8,281 bases of DNA from Legionella genomosp. 1 (GCA_945901965.1 CAMDMN010000081.1:1-8281), one strand, 5' to 3'; positions 1 through 6,787 are shown, counted from the stretch's first letter. Translations and numbers: made by a program. The notes: a model not told the origin generated them from the sequence alone.

Positions 1-10
1 CGTAATCCGG
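1..10 (+). repeat. Edge-truncated REP-like hairpin, 3' part only
   Basis: The first eight bases, CGTAATCC, are the exact reverse complement of GGATTACG at 56-63, inside the complete hairpin at 53-83. I read this as the right end of a second copy in the opposite orientation, cut by the window edge. The two copies would form an inverted pair about 45 bp apart, like a BIME. Only about ten bases are visible, so the call rests on its partner. Confidence 0.4.
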
Positions 11-52
11 GAAGTACGTAGGTCTTTTTCAAAAAAGCGTGATGTCATGAAA

Positions 53-83
53 CCTGGATTACGCTGCGCTGCATCCAGGCTAC
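53..83 (-). repeat. REP-like hairpin with GTAG foot
   Basis: Read on the minus strand, this is GTAG (83-80), then stem CCTGGAT (79-73), a 13-nt loop (72-60) and stem ATCCAGG (59-53), a perfect 7-bp pairing. Short GC-rich palindromes of this form, preceded by GTAG, are the classic layout of REP sequences mobilised by RAYT (TnpA-REP) Y1 transposases. The hairpin is much richer in GC than its surroundings and lies in the noncoding DNA upstream of truA. No RAYT gene is present in the window. The same layout (GTAG, 7-bp stem, 13-nt loop) recurs at 4157-4187 with a different stem sequence. Confidence 0.7.
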
Positions 84-198
84 AAGTTATACATGTTCTC
101 AATTATTTTTATTACGTAAGCGGCGTTTCAATATCAACTCCACACTAGACAAATATACCGTGGTGTTATACATTGGCCATTTTAGTAGGAATTTTTTA

Positions 199-990
199 AT
201 GCGTATTGCCTTAATGGTTGAATACGATGGTAGCCAGTATCATGGCTGGCAAGCGCAAAATGGGCTGCATACTATTCAACAAGTGGTGGAGGATGCCCTT
301 AGCCGAGTTGCTGACCATGAGGTTGCTGTTGTTTGTGCGGGCAGGACTGATACTGGGGTTCATGCAACTAACCAGATTATTCATTTTGACAGTCAAGTAG
401 AGCGTGCTATTCGGGGTTGGATTCATGGTGCTAATACATATTTGCCCAAAGATGTCTGTGTTAAATGGGGCAAGGAAATGCCAGATGAATTTCATGCTCG
501 TTATTCAGCTACAACTAGGCGTTATCGTTATGTGATTTATAATGATTCTATTCGTCCAGCTTTAATGCGTAGTTATGTTACTTGGCAATATCGTCCATTG
601 GATCATTCATTAATGCATGAAGCGAGCCAATATTTAATAGGCGAGCAAGATTTTACCTCTTTTCGGTCTACTGAGTGTCAATCAAAGTCGCCAATGCGAA
701 ATATTCACAGTATAGATGTCATTCGTAATGGGGATTTAATTCATATTGATATTGTCGCTAATGCATTTTTACATCATATGGTAAGAAATATTGCCGGTGT
801 TCTTATTAACGTTGGTGCCGGGCGTAAACCTGCTTCATGGGTTAATGAAGTTTTGCTTGCGAAAGATAGAAAGCTTGGTGCCGAAACAGCGCCGCCTTAT
901 GGTCTTTATTTGATAGGGGTTAATTACCCTAAAGAATTTGGTGTTAGCCAGAAAATTACGGGGCCAATGTTTCTTTTGGGCTCTTTGTAA
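199..990 (+). CDS. truA: tRNA pseudouridine(38-40) synthase TruA
   Basis: TruA isomerises uridines 38, 39 and 40 in the tRNA anticodon stem-loop to pseudouridine; it is cytosolic and needs no cofactor. The product is 263 residues, close to the usual 260-270. The N-terminal half opens with the family segment around VEYDG (8-11) and HGWQ (15-18). The catalytic signature GRTDTGVHA is at 48-56, with D51 the nucleophile. The C-terminal half holds the FTSFRS segment, the conserved MVRN helix and the closing APPYGLYL. I chose ATG 199, which has AGGA at 187-190 eight bases upstream and fits family length. The in-frame GTG at 160 would add 13 residues that do not resemble a TruA start. The gene stands alone on its transcript side, 109 bp before glnS, and I see no clear terminator between them. 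Confidence 0.97.
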   Translation: MRIALMVEYDGSQYHGWQAQNGLHTIQQVVEDALSRVADHEVAVVCAGRTDTGVHATNQIIHFDSQVERAIRGWIHGANTYLPKDVCVKWGKEMPDEFHARYSATTRRYRYVIYNDSIRPALMRSYVTWQYRPLDHSLMHEASQYLIGEQDFTSFRSTECQSKSPMRNIHSIDVIRNGDLIHIDIVANAFLHHMVRNIAGVLINVGAGRKPASWVNEVLLAKDRKLGAETAPPYGLYLIGVNYPKEFGVSQKITGPMFLLGSL

Positions 991-1099
991 TTATTATAAC
1001 TACACGAAGTAGATAATATTCTAAAGAATAATCGTATAAAAGCAGGCAGATTTTTAATTAAGAGCATGTGCCTCGCGATGGATAATAAAGGATCGTAAA

Positions 1100-2755
1100 A
1101 TGACCGATAGTAATGAGAAAAGAGCGCATTTTATCAGGCAATTAATAACTGATGATTTAGCTTGTGGTAAACATAAATCTATTGTTACCCGTTTCCCACC
1201 TGAGCCTAATGGATATTTACATATAGGGCATGCTAAATCTATAGTTTTAAATTTTGGTTTGGCAAAAGAATTTGGTGGCCGTTGTAATTTACGTTTTGAT
1301 GATACTAATCCTATTAAAGAGGAAGAAGAGTTTGTCAATGCAATAATTGATGATGTTAAATGGTTAGGCTTTGAATGGGCTGATATGACCCATTCTTCTG
1401 ATTATTATCAAGAGCTATATGATTATGCTATTGATTTGATTAAAAAAGATTTAGCCTATGTCGATAGTTTAACTATGGATGATATTCGTCAGTACCGTGG
1501 TACTTTACAAGAGCCAGGGCGAGAGAGTCCTTATCGTAGTCGTTCAATAGATGAAAATTTAGAATTATTTTCTAAAATGAAAGCAGGCGATTTTCCTGAT
1601 GGATCACATGTGTTACGTGCGAAAATTGATATGAAATCTGGAAATATTAATATGCGCGATCCGGTTTTATATCGTATTAGGCATGTCGCTCATCAACGAA
1701 CGGGTAATGATTGGTGCATCTATCCTATGTATGATTATGCTCATCCAATATCTGATGCACTTGAGAAGATAACGCATTCTTTATGTACCTTGGAATTTCA
1801 AGATCATCGTCCATTATATGATTGGTTAATAGATAATTTACCCGTACCTGCAAAGCCAATTCAAACCGAGTTTGCAAGACTTAATTTATCTCATACACTT
1901 ACATCTAAGCGTAAATTACGTCAATTAGTTGAAGATAATGTTGTATCTGGTTGGGATGATCCACGATTACCTACATTACGTGGCATGAGAAAACGTGGCT
2001 ATCCACCAGCAGCAATTAGAGAATTTTGTGAAATTATAGGTATTTCAAGATCTGATTCAGTAATTGATATGTCAATTCTTGAAGCCTGTATTCGTGATGA
2101 TTTAAATAAAAATGCACCGAGGGCTTTATGTGTATTAGATCCTATTAAGGTTGTTATTGAAAATTATGATGAATCTAAGGTTGAAGAGCTAACCGTATCT
2201 ATTAACCAACAAGATCCTGAATCACCTAGTAGAATTATGCCATTTGCGCGTGAAATTTATATTGAGCGTAGTGATTTTATGGAAGATCCGCCGAAAAAAT
2301 ATTTTAGGTTATCAGTAGGTGCTGAAGTACGGTTGCGTCATGCTTATGTAATTCGTTGTACTGATGTTGTTCGTAATGAACAAGGTGAGATAGTTGAGCT
2401 TCGTTGTGTTTATGATCCTGATACTTTAGGTAAAAATCCTCCAGATAGAAAAGTTAAAGGAGTTATTCATTGGGTGTCTGTAACTCACGCGCATAAGATA
2501 AAAGTATATGAATATGATCGTTTATTTAATGATGCTAATCCTCAGCGCGAAGAGGATTATATGCAATTTTTAAATAAAGATTCATTACAAGTTAAAGAAG
2601 CTTTTTGTGAGCCTTGGCTTCTTAAACAACCTTTGGCTAAAGTGTTTCAGTTTGAAAGATTGGGATATTATTGTGTAAATCAATTAGATAATGCAGGTGT
2701 TGCAAATGTTTTTCACCGTGTTGTGGATTTAAAAGACACCTGGAATAAGGGCTAA
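1100..2755 (+). CDS. glnS: Glutaminyl-tRNA synthetase
   Basis: GlnRS is a cytosolic class I synthetase that charges tRNA-Gln with glutamine using ATP. The product is 551 residues; the E. coli enzyme is 554. The Rossmann fold begins with FPPEPNGYLHIGH, the HIGH box being residues 41-44. The second class I signature is TSKRK at 268-272, where the common form is MSKRK. After it comes the GWDDPRLPTLRGMRKRGY segment typical of GlnRS and GluRS, then the two C-terminal anticodon-binding beta barrels, which include the family segment KVKGVIHWV. The start ATG 1100 has AAAGGA at 1087-1092 with a 7-base spacer. A TATAAA at 1035-1040 could be a -10 box, but I find no good -35, so readthrough from truA is equally possible. 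The stop lies 2 bp before cysS, and the two are very likely translationally coupled. Confidence 0.98.
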   Translation: MTDSNEKRAHFIRQLITDDLACGKHKSIVTRFPPEPNGYLHIGHAKSIVLNFGLAKEFGGRCNLRFDDTNPIKEEEEFVNAIIDDVKWLGFEWADMTHSSDYYQELYDYAIDLIKKDLAYVDSLTMDDIRQYRGTLQEPGRESPYRSRSIDENLELFSKMKAGDFPDGSHVLRAKIDMKSGNINMRDPVLYRIRHVAHQRTGNDWCIYPMYDYAHPISDALEKITHSLCTLEFQDHRPLYDWLIDNLPVPAKPIQTEFARLNLSHTLTSKRKLRQLVEDNVVSGWDDPRLPTLRGMRKRGYPPAAIREFCEIIGISRSDSVIDMSILEACIRDDLNKNAPRALCVLDPIKVVIENYDESKVEELTVSINQQDPESPSRIMPFAREIYIERSDFMEDPPKKYFRLSVGAEVRLRHAYVIRCTDVVRNEQGEIVELRCVYDPDTLGKNPPDRKVKGVIHWVSVTHAHKIKVYEYDRLFNDANPQREEDYMQFLNKDSLQVKEAFCEPWLLKQPLAKVFQFERLGYYCVNQLDNAGVANVFHRVVDLKDTWNKG

Positions 2756-2757
2756 TA

Positions 2758-4128
2758 ATGTTACAAATTTATAATTCCTTAACGCGTTCTAAAGAGATCT
2801 TTGTCCCACTTAAACCAAAGAAAATTGGGATGTATGTCTGTGGGATTACAGTTTATGATCTTTGTCATTTAGGTCATGCACGCTCTATGGTTTGTTTTGA
2901 TGTTATTGTGCGTTATTTGCGATCTCTTGGTTATGATCTTACCTACGTTAGAAATATTACTGATATTGATGATAAAATTATTGTCAGAGCCAATGAGCGT
3001 AACATTCCAATTAATGAATTGACCGAGTTTTATATTGAGGCAATGAATAAAGATGCTAATGCTTTAAATATTTTACCTCCTGATCAAGAGCCTAAAGCTA
3101 CTGAAAAAATAGCAGAAATTATATCGTTAATAGAGCGGTTAATTGCTGAGAAATATGCATATTTTAGTGAAAATGGTGATGTATATTTTCAAGTTGAAAA
3201 TTTTAATGGTTATGGCAAATTATCTCACAAAGATTTAGAAGGTTTGCTCTCTGGTGCACGAGTTGAAGTAGTTAAGGAAAAAAGATCCCCGCTTGATTTT
3301 GTATTATGGAAAAAAGCAAAGCCAACAGAACCAAGCTGGCCTTCACCTTGGGGTGAAGGGCGACCTGGCTGGCATATTGAATGTTCAGCAATGGCGATGG
3401 AAGCATTAGGTGAGCAATTTGACATTCATGGGGGCGGGCTTGATTTACAATTCCCACATCATGAAAATGAAATAGCGCAATCAGAAGGGGCTACTGGTAA
3501 GAATTTTGCTAATTATTGGATTCATACTGGCATGCTCCAAGTTAATAATGAAAAAATGGCCAAATCTACGGGCAATTTTCTTACTATTGCTGATGTATTA
3601 AAAAAACATAATAGTGAAATAGTCCGCTATTTTCTTTTATCTAGCCATTATCGCAGTCCGCTTAATTATTCAGAAGAAAATTTAGTGCTAGCAGGGCGTG
3701 CATTAATGCGTCTTTATCAGTCCATTAAAGATATTAGTATTACAAATGAAAAAGACCTAGATGCATCTTGGTTGGAAAAATATAATGCTGCGATGAATGA
3801 TGATTTTAATACACCAGTTGCATTGTCGGTGTTATTTCAATTAAGCCATGAAATTAATAAAACCAAATCAGCAATTCTTGCCGCAACGCTAAAGCATTTA
3901 GGTGGAACCTTAGGTTTATTGCAATCTGACCCAGAATTATTTTTGCAAGCAGGTATAGAGCTTAATGAGCAAGATCATATTAATGAGCTTATAGAAAAGC
4001 GGTTACAAGCAAGAAACAATAAGGACTGGGCAGAAGCTGATAAAATCAGAGATAGTTTGTTAGCTCAGGGAATAGAGCTCCTTGACGGACCAAATGGGAC
4101 TACATGGAGAATGGTAACGAAGACTTAG
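2758..4128 (+). CDS. cysS: Cysteinyl-tRNA synthetase
   Basis: CysRS charges tRNA-Cys and is a monomeric zinc-dependent class I enzyme in the cytosol. The product is 456 residues, near the usual 460. All four zinc ligands of the family are present at the E. coli numbering: C28 (in VCGITVYD), C209 (in GWHIECSAM), H234 and E238 (in FPHHENE). The HIGH box is HLGH, 37-40. The KMSKS loop reads KMAKS at 266-270, an alanine in place of the middle serine. The C-terminal end keeps the helical anticodon-binding region and the closing segment around WAEADKIRDSL. The start ATG 2758 has AAGGG at 2747-2751 inside the end of glnS, six bases upstream. It is convergent with the toxin gene to its right, and the gap between them holds a REP-like hairpin pair but no clean poly-T terminator. 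Confidence 0.98.
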   Translation: MLQIYNSLTRSKEIFVPLKPKKIGMYVCGITVYDLCHLGHARSMVCFDVIVRYLRSLGYDLTYVRNITDIDDKIIVRANERNIPINELTEFYIEAMNKDANALNILPPDQEPKATEKIAEIISLIERLIAEKYAYFSENGDVYFQVENFNGYGKLSHKDLEGLLSGARVEVVKEKRSPLDFVLWKKAKPTEPSWPSPWGEGRPGWHIECSAMAMEALGEQFDIHGGGLDLQFPHHENEIAQSEGATGKNFANYWIHTGMLQVNNEKMAKSTGNFLTIADVLKKHNSEIVRYFLLSSHYRSPLNYSEENLVLAGRALMRLYQSIKDISITNEKDLDASWLEKYNAAMNDDFNTPVALSVLFQLSHEINKTKSAILAATLKHLGGTLGLLQSDPELFLQAGIELNEQDHINELIEKRLQARNNKDWAEADKIRDSLLAQGIELLDGPNGTTWRMVTKT

Positions 4129-4156
4129 AGCGTAAATGTTTGATGCAAATAAAAGT

Positions 4157-4187
4157 GTAGGGTGGGCAAAGCGATAGCGTGCCCACC
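4157..4187 (+). repeat. REP-like hairpin with GTAG foot, first of an inverted pair
   Basis: GTAG (4157-4160) is followed by stem GGTGGGC (4161-4167), a 13-nt loop (4168-4180) and stem GCCCACC (4181-4187), a perfect 7-bp pairing. The architecture is identical to 53-83, but the stem family differs. It sits between the converging cysS and toxin genes. Its 4157-4178 arm is exactly complementary to 4214-4235, so the pair can also fold as one large 22-bp cruciform or RNA hairpin that could slow readthrough from either side. Confidence 0.75.
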
Positions 4188-4203
4188 ATAGTCCGAGCGC
4201 TGT

Positions 4204-4235
4204 TGGTGGGTAGGCTATCGCTTTGCCCACCCTAC
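4204..4235 (-). repeat. REP-like hairpin with GTAG foot, second of an inverted pair
   Basis: On the minus strand this is GTAG (4235-4232), stem GGTGGGC (4231-4225), a 13-nt loop and ACCCACC. It forms six pairs plus a C-A mismatch next to the loop. It differs from its partner at 4157-4187 by only two bases over the hairpin. The head-on pairing, separated by 16 bp, is BIME-like. With no T-run on either side, I would not call it an intrinsic terminator. Confidence 0.72.
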
Positions 4236-4306
4236 GTTCATACCTTAAAGTAGCACCATTACCTATAAATGTTCTAGATATTTAATGAGAGCTGCTTAAA
4301 ATCAAG

Positions 4307-4325
4307 GGGTTTATTTTATAAACCC
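4307..4325 (-). terminator. Possible weak terminator of the toxin-antitoxin operon
   Basis: GGGTTTA (4307-4313) and TAAACCC (4319-4325) form a perfect 7-bp stem with a 5-nt loop. The stem spans the toxin stop codon (4318-4316). In the minus-strand transcript it is followed by CTTGATTTT, which is only partly U-rich. The position is right but the tail is poor, so the call is tentative. Confidence 0.35.
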
Positions 4326-4843
4326 AACTGTTTAATTATACTAAGTGGCAAAAATAACCTGTGGTTATTCTCTGGGAATGATATAAAACCAAAATGTTTA
4401 TAAAAATTCACAGCGGCTTCGTTCTTTGCATCAACAATAACAGCAACAATTCCAATTTGCAGGCTTACTGCAAGGCTTCGTTTAAGTGCATCTAATAAAA
4501 GAAAAGAACCTATTTTAATTCCTCGAACATGTTCATCTACAGCTAAGCGACCTAATAAAATTCCAGGCAAGACTGGATATCTAGGTAGTTTTTTTGCTAC
4601 ATCATCAGGTAATTCTCCTGGAAATATTCCAATGGATGAAATGGTATAAAAACCCAAAATTTGTTCAAGACCTCGTTTAGTCAAGACGTAGGTAATGGCA
4701 ACATTTTTTTTAATATCTTGGCTTGCCTGTGTTTTGAGATAATGATCTAATGCATCAGTTCCACAGGAAAAGATATTCTTGTTATGCTTCTTATCTAAGT
4801 GTTCGACCACATATTTCGATGAATGGGAGGCGATCTTTATCAT
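4316..4843 (-). CDS. GNAT-family acetyltransferase toxin (TacT/AtaT type)
   Basis: Characterised toxins of this group use acetyl-CoA to acetylate the amino group of the amino acid on charged tRNA, which stops translation. The 175-residue length is typical. Family marks visible are FSCGTDALDHYL (25-36), the core strand LGRLAVD (97-103), and NFYKHFGF (146-153), where Y148 matches the proposed catalytic tyrosine. The acetyl-CoA pyrophosphate loop reads R107-G-I-K-I-G112. The usual form is Q/R-x-x-G-x-G/A, so a lysine occupies the first glycine position. The gene overlaps the antitoxin upstream by 4 bp (4840-4843, ATGA), which couples their translation. It faces cysS head-on. The family and partnership are secure; the tRNA target cannot be read from sequence, and activity may be reduced by the loop change. 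Confidence 0.9.
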   Translation of the reverse strand: MIKIASHSSKYVVEHLDKKHNKNIFSCGTDALDHYLKTQASQDIKKNVAITYVLTKRGLEQILGFYTISSIGIFPGELPDDVAKKLPRYPVLPGILLGRLAVDEHVRGIKIGSFLLLDALKRSLAVSLQIGIVAVIVDAKNEAAVNFYKHFGFISFPENNHRLFLPLSIIKQLGL

Positions 4844-5136
4844 TTGGATTCAACATCCCTCTTATACTCCTCAGCTGTTTTCAACAAGTTATTTGATGCT
4901 TTAGGCGGATTTAACAAGGCATTGATAAAAACATCGCGATCAGCAATACTCAAATGTAGCTGTTGGTATTCTTGTATTACGCGAACAGCAGCTTCATATG
5001 CCGAGCTTACAACAAAATCAGTAAGCGTTCGGCCTGATAGTTCTGCTGCATTTTTTAGCAATTTTTTTTTGTCTGAACTGATTCTTGCCTCAAGACGCTC
5101 TGTTTCGTGATTATATTTAATTAATGGTTGTACCAT
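4840..5136 (-). CDS. DUF1778 ribbon-helix-helix antitoxin (TacA-like)
   Basis: This is the antitoxin and autorepressor of the GNAT toxin gene that follows it. The 98-residue product has an N-terminal ribbon-helix-helix: strand RLEARISS (14-21), helix from about 22 to 34, then a turn and helix from about 38 to 53 (TLTDFVVSSAYEAA). The C-terminal half, from about residue 57 (LSIADRDVFINAL onward), is the part that wraps and blocks the toxin in this family. I chose ATG 5136. It has AGGA at 5148-5145 with an 8-base spacer, and it lies downstream of the promoter at 5195-5167. A longer frame starting at 5178 would begin upstream of the -10 box and so cannot be translated from this promoter. In such pairs the antitoxin, alone or with toxin, binds the operator overlapping its own promoter, and a suitable palindrome is present at 5166-5192. 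Confidence 0.92.
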   Translation of the reverse strand: MVQPLIKYNHETERLEARISSDKKKLLKNAAELSGRTLTDFVVSSAYEAAVRVIQEYQQLHLSIADRDVFINALLNPPKASNNLLKTAEEYKRDVESK

Positions 5137-5165
5137 GTTCGATATCCTGCAATGGTCATTTAATA

Positions 5166-5192
5166 AATTATACGGCAATATGCCGTATAATT
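5166..5192. promoter_or_regulatory. Autoregulatory operator palindrome of the toxin-antitoxin operon
   Basis: AATTATACGGCA (5166-5177) and TGCCGTATAATT (5181-5192) are perfect 12-bp inverted arms around a 3-bp centre. The palindrome covers the spacer and -10 box and reaches into the -35 box of the antitoxin promoter, so a bound ribbon-helix-helix dimer would exclude polymerase. Because the arms contain TATAAT, the plus strand also has a -10-like box at 5186-5191, but it has no matching -35. Confidence 0.82.
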
Positions 5193-5195
5193 CAA
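5167..5195 (-). promoter_or_regulatory. Sigma-70 promoter of the toxin-antitoxin operon
   Basis: On the minus strand the -35 box is TTGAAT (5195-5190) and the -10 box is TATAAT (5172-5167), with an ideal 17-base spacer. This predicts a start near 5160 and a leader of about 25 bases before the antitoxin ATG. Confidence 0.8.
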
Positions 5196-5220
5196 GGGGG
5201 TTTTTGTGGTTCTTATCTGT

Positions 5221-5343
5221 ATGGTGTATATAGAGTGCATTTTCATTGTGAAGGGTAGACGTGAGCCTAGTGGACCCGCAAAGGCATTATTAAAAGCTAT
5301 AAATAATGATCCTGAGCATGTATTAGCAGCATTGGCAAGTTAG
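5221..5343 (+). pseudogene. C-terminal stub of an XRE/HTH regulator or antitoxin
   Basis: An open frame ending at TAG 5341-5343 encodes GRREPSGPAKALLKAI followed by NNDPEHVLAAL. This resembles the end of helix-turn-helix proteins of the XRE or NadS/HigA-like antitoxin kind, where W-E-x-G-x-R-x-PSGPA closes the HTH domain before a final helix. Everything before about 5245 (an MVYIECIF-like stretch) looks unrelated, and no HTH helices remain, so the gene is a fragment. An in-frame GTG at 5206 has AAGGGGG five bases upstream, so a peptide of about 45 residues could in principle be made, but I have no evidence that it is. The stub runs into the decayed gspE tail with only 13 bp between stop codons. 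Confidence 0.55.
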
Positions 5344-5356
5344 GGTTAGATTTACA

Positions 5357-5549
5357 ATTAAATCGAAGTAACCCGTAAAATTTCTGCAAGTGAGGTGTTC
5401 CCTGCTAATACTCTTTTAAAACCATCCTCGCGAATAGTAGGAGTTTTAGGTCGAAGATATGAATCTATATCTTGGATATTTTCATGGCGATGAATCATGC
5501 CTCTTAGGGTCTCATTGATTGTTATTAATTCTTAAATTCCAGTGCGGCC
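5357..5549 (-). pseudogene. Decayed duplicate of the gspE 3' end
   Basis: This stretch aligns without gaps to 7137-7329, the last 63 codons of gspE plus one base, in the same orientation and exactly 1780 bp away. I count 10 mismatches in 193 positions (about 95% identity): 5397, 5399, 5400, 5427, 5439, 5442, 5486, 5511, 5517 and 5532. Eight fall on third codon positions. Five are silent; the amino-acid effects are D to N, D to E, N to H, and a TAT to TAA nonsense change at 5532. No start codon or ATPase core is present, so it cannot make a GspE. Identity stops at 5550. The following bases 5550-5558 match another place in gspE (7861-7869). Confidence 0.93.
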
Positions 5550-5658
5550 AGTTACTAAGACGCACATTTGACCGCTGCTCTAATGCTTAACTAATTGTAT
5601 TTGAATGATTATTTCCTTAACTTAATGGCAGTGATCTGACAGTTAGCGGCTACAACTC
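5550..5658. other. Unassigned scar between the gspE tail copy and fic
   Basis: I recognise no gene, RNA or terminator here. The first nine bases, together with the preceding GGCC, match gspE 7857-7869 (GGCCAGTTACTAA). Two similar motifs, CTTAACTAA and CTTAACTTAA, lie about 30 bp apart. The latter has the flavour of a transposon end, but I cannot support that. The minus frame continuous with the gspE tail soon meets a TAG. Confidence 0.5.
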
Positions 5659-6780
5659 CTATTCCGCACTGTTAATCGGAAAATCTTTCAATAAAAAATT
5701 CGTACTTCTACCCCCGCCAGAACCTCTTATTAATATATTTTGTTCTATTAAACTATTGATATCACGTGCAGCAGTGTCTTGTGAGCATTTCATTATTTTG
5801 GCCCATTTACTGGACGTAAGATTACCCTTAAATCCATCGAAAAGAATATTGAGCATAGCAATTTGTCTTTTGTTGATGATCTTCTTTGAATGTTGATCCC
5901 AGAATTTTGATTTATTTAGAACGGTTTCTAAAAGTGACCCTGACTGTAAGATGGCATTGTGTAAGCACTTTAAAAACCAGACAATCCAACGGGTAATATC
6001 CATTGTGCTTTTTTGGGCATGCTCTAATTCTTCATAATAGGTTTTACGTTCCTTTCTAATTTGAGTTGACATACTAAAATAACGATTAGGTTGGTTTTCA
6101 ACCTGAACCAATACCATGTCGGCAATCGCTCTCGAAATTCGTCCATTTCCATCATCAAAAGGGTGAAGCGTTACAAACCAAAGATGTGCAATAGCCGCTT
6201 TAATGATGAGGTCAACATTTGAGTTAGGTTGATTGAACCATTCTAAAAATCGCTTGATTTCTCTAGGCAATTTTTTAGCCGGTGGAGCCTGAAAATGTAT
6301 TTTTTGTCTACCATAACTTCCTGAAACAACCTGCATAGGCCCTTCACTATCAGACCTCCAAAAACCTGAATTTACCAACATCATGCCACTTATTCCCGTT
6401 GGAAAAAGCGCAGCATGCCAGTGAAAAAGACGTTTTTCTGTTAATGGTTTAGCGTAGTTACGAGTAGCATCTAATAGCATTTCTACAATTCCATCCACAT
6501 GTCGATCGGCGGGTAATAATCCTGCAATATCCATCCCAAGATGACGCGCAATCGAAGAGCGCACCTCATCTCTTGCGAGCACTTCACCTTCTATTTCGCT
6601 GGTTTTAAGCACCTCATTAGTCATAATTTTCAACACAGCTTCTTCTTGTAGGGAAAAACCAAGGTTTTCCATCTTTCCTAACAGTCGCCCTTGTTGAAAT
6701 ATAACAGGCTTAAGTACCTGATTAACCTTATCATGATCCCAGGCAAAGTTAGGCCAATTCGAATTTTCATAGATATACAT
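5659..6780 (-). CDS. DUF4172-Fic protein AMP-transferase with C-terminal winged HTH
   Basis: Fic enzymes transfer AMP (sometimes another nucleotide moiety) from ATP to a hydroxyl side chain on a target protein. The 373-residue product has three parts. The N-terminal DUF4172-like domain begins YIYENSNWPNF. The Fic domain has the complete active-site motif HPFDDGNGRISR at 206-217, with catalytic H206 and the anion-binding glycines and R214. A winged-helix-like end at about 305-350 finishes with the SGGGRST wing. The inhibitory motif (S/T)xxxE(G/N) is present as T60-SEI-E64-G65, making it a class II Fic in which the E64 helix would hold the enzyme in check. I chose ATG 6780, with GGAG at 6791-6788 seven bases upstream; the in-frame TTG at 6795 adds only five residues. 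The target is unknown. The HTH plus the palindromes around its promoter suggest autoregulation. It stands alone between a gspE relic and an IS3 relic. Confidence 0.92.
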   Translation of the reverse strand: MYIYENSNWPNFAWDHDKVNQVLKPVIFQQGRLLGKMENLGFSLQEEAVLKIMTNEVLKTSEIEGEVLARDEVRSSIARHLGMDIAGLLPADRHVDGIVEMLLDATRNYAKPLTEKRLFHWHAALFPTGISGMMLVNSGFWRSDSEGPMQVVSGSYGRQKIHFQAPPAKKLPREIKRFLEWFNQPNSNVDLIIKAAIAHLWFVTLHPFDDGNGRISRAIADMVLVQVENQPNRYFSMSTQIRKERKTYYEELEHAQKSTMDITRWIVWFLKCLHNAILQSGSLLETVLNKSKFWDQHSKKIINKRQIAMLNILFDGFKGNLTSSKWAKIMKCSQDTAARDINSLIEQNILIRGSGGGRSTNFLLKDFPINSAE

Positions 6781-6787
6781 GGATAAA

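Noticed and set aside
145..154. CTAGACAAAT shared with 7052-7061, as a possible second IS end near truA
   Set aside because: A shared 10-mer is expected many times by chance in a window this size, and the flanking similarity is weak.
160..198. GTG start giving truA 13 extra N-terminal residues
   Set aside because: ATG 199 has an AGGA ribosome binding site at the right distance and matches the family N terminus and length; the extension does not.
1078..1098. Six-codon leader frame (MDNKGS) just before glnS
   Set aside because: It has no ribosome binding site, no run of regulatory codons, and overlaps the glnS ribosome binding site by chance.
3225..3457. Open frames on the minus strand inside cysS, and similar antisense frames in truA, glnS and gspE
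   Set aside because: They are opposite strongly conserved enzymes, lack ribosome binding sites and resemble no family.
4157..4235. 22-bp inverted repeat as a bidirectional intrinsic terminator
   Set aside because: No T-run follows on either strand, and it resolves into two GTAG-footed REP-like units. Some effect on readthrough is still possible.
5137..5178. Longer antitoxin frame starting at 5178
   Set aside because: It would start upstream of the -10 box and inside the operator. ATG 5136 has its own ribosome binding site and fits the family.
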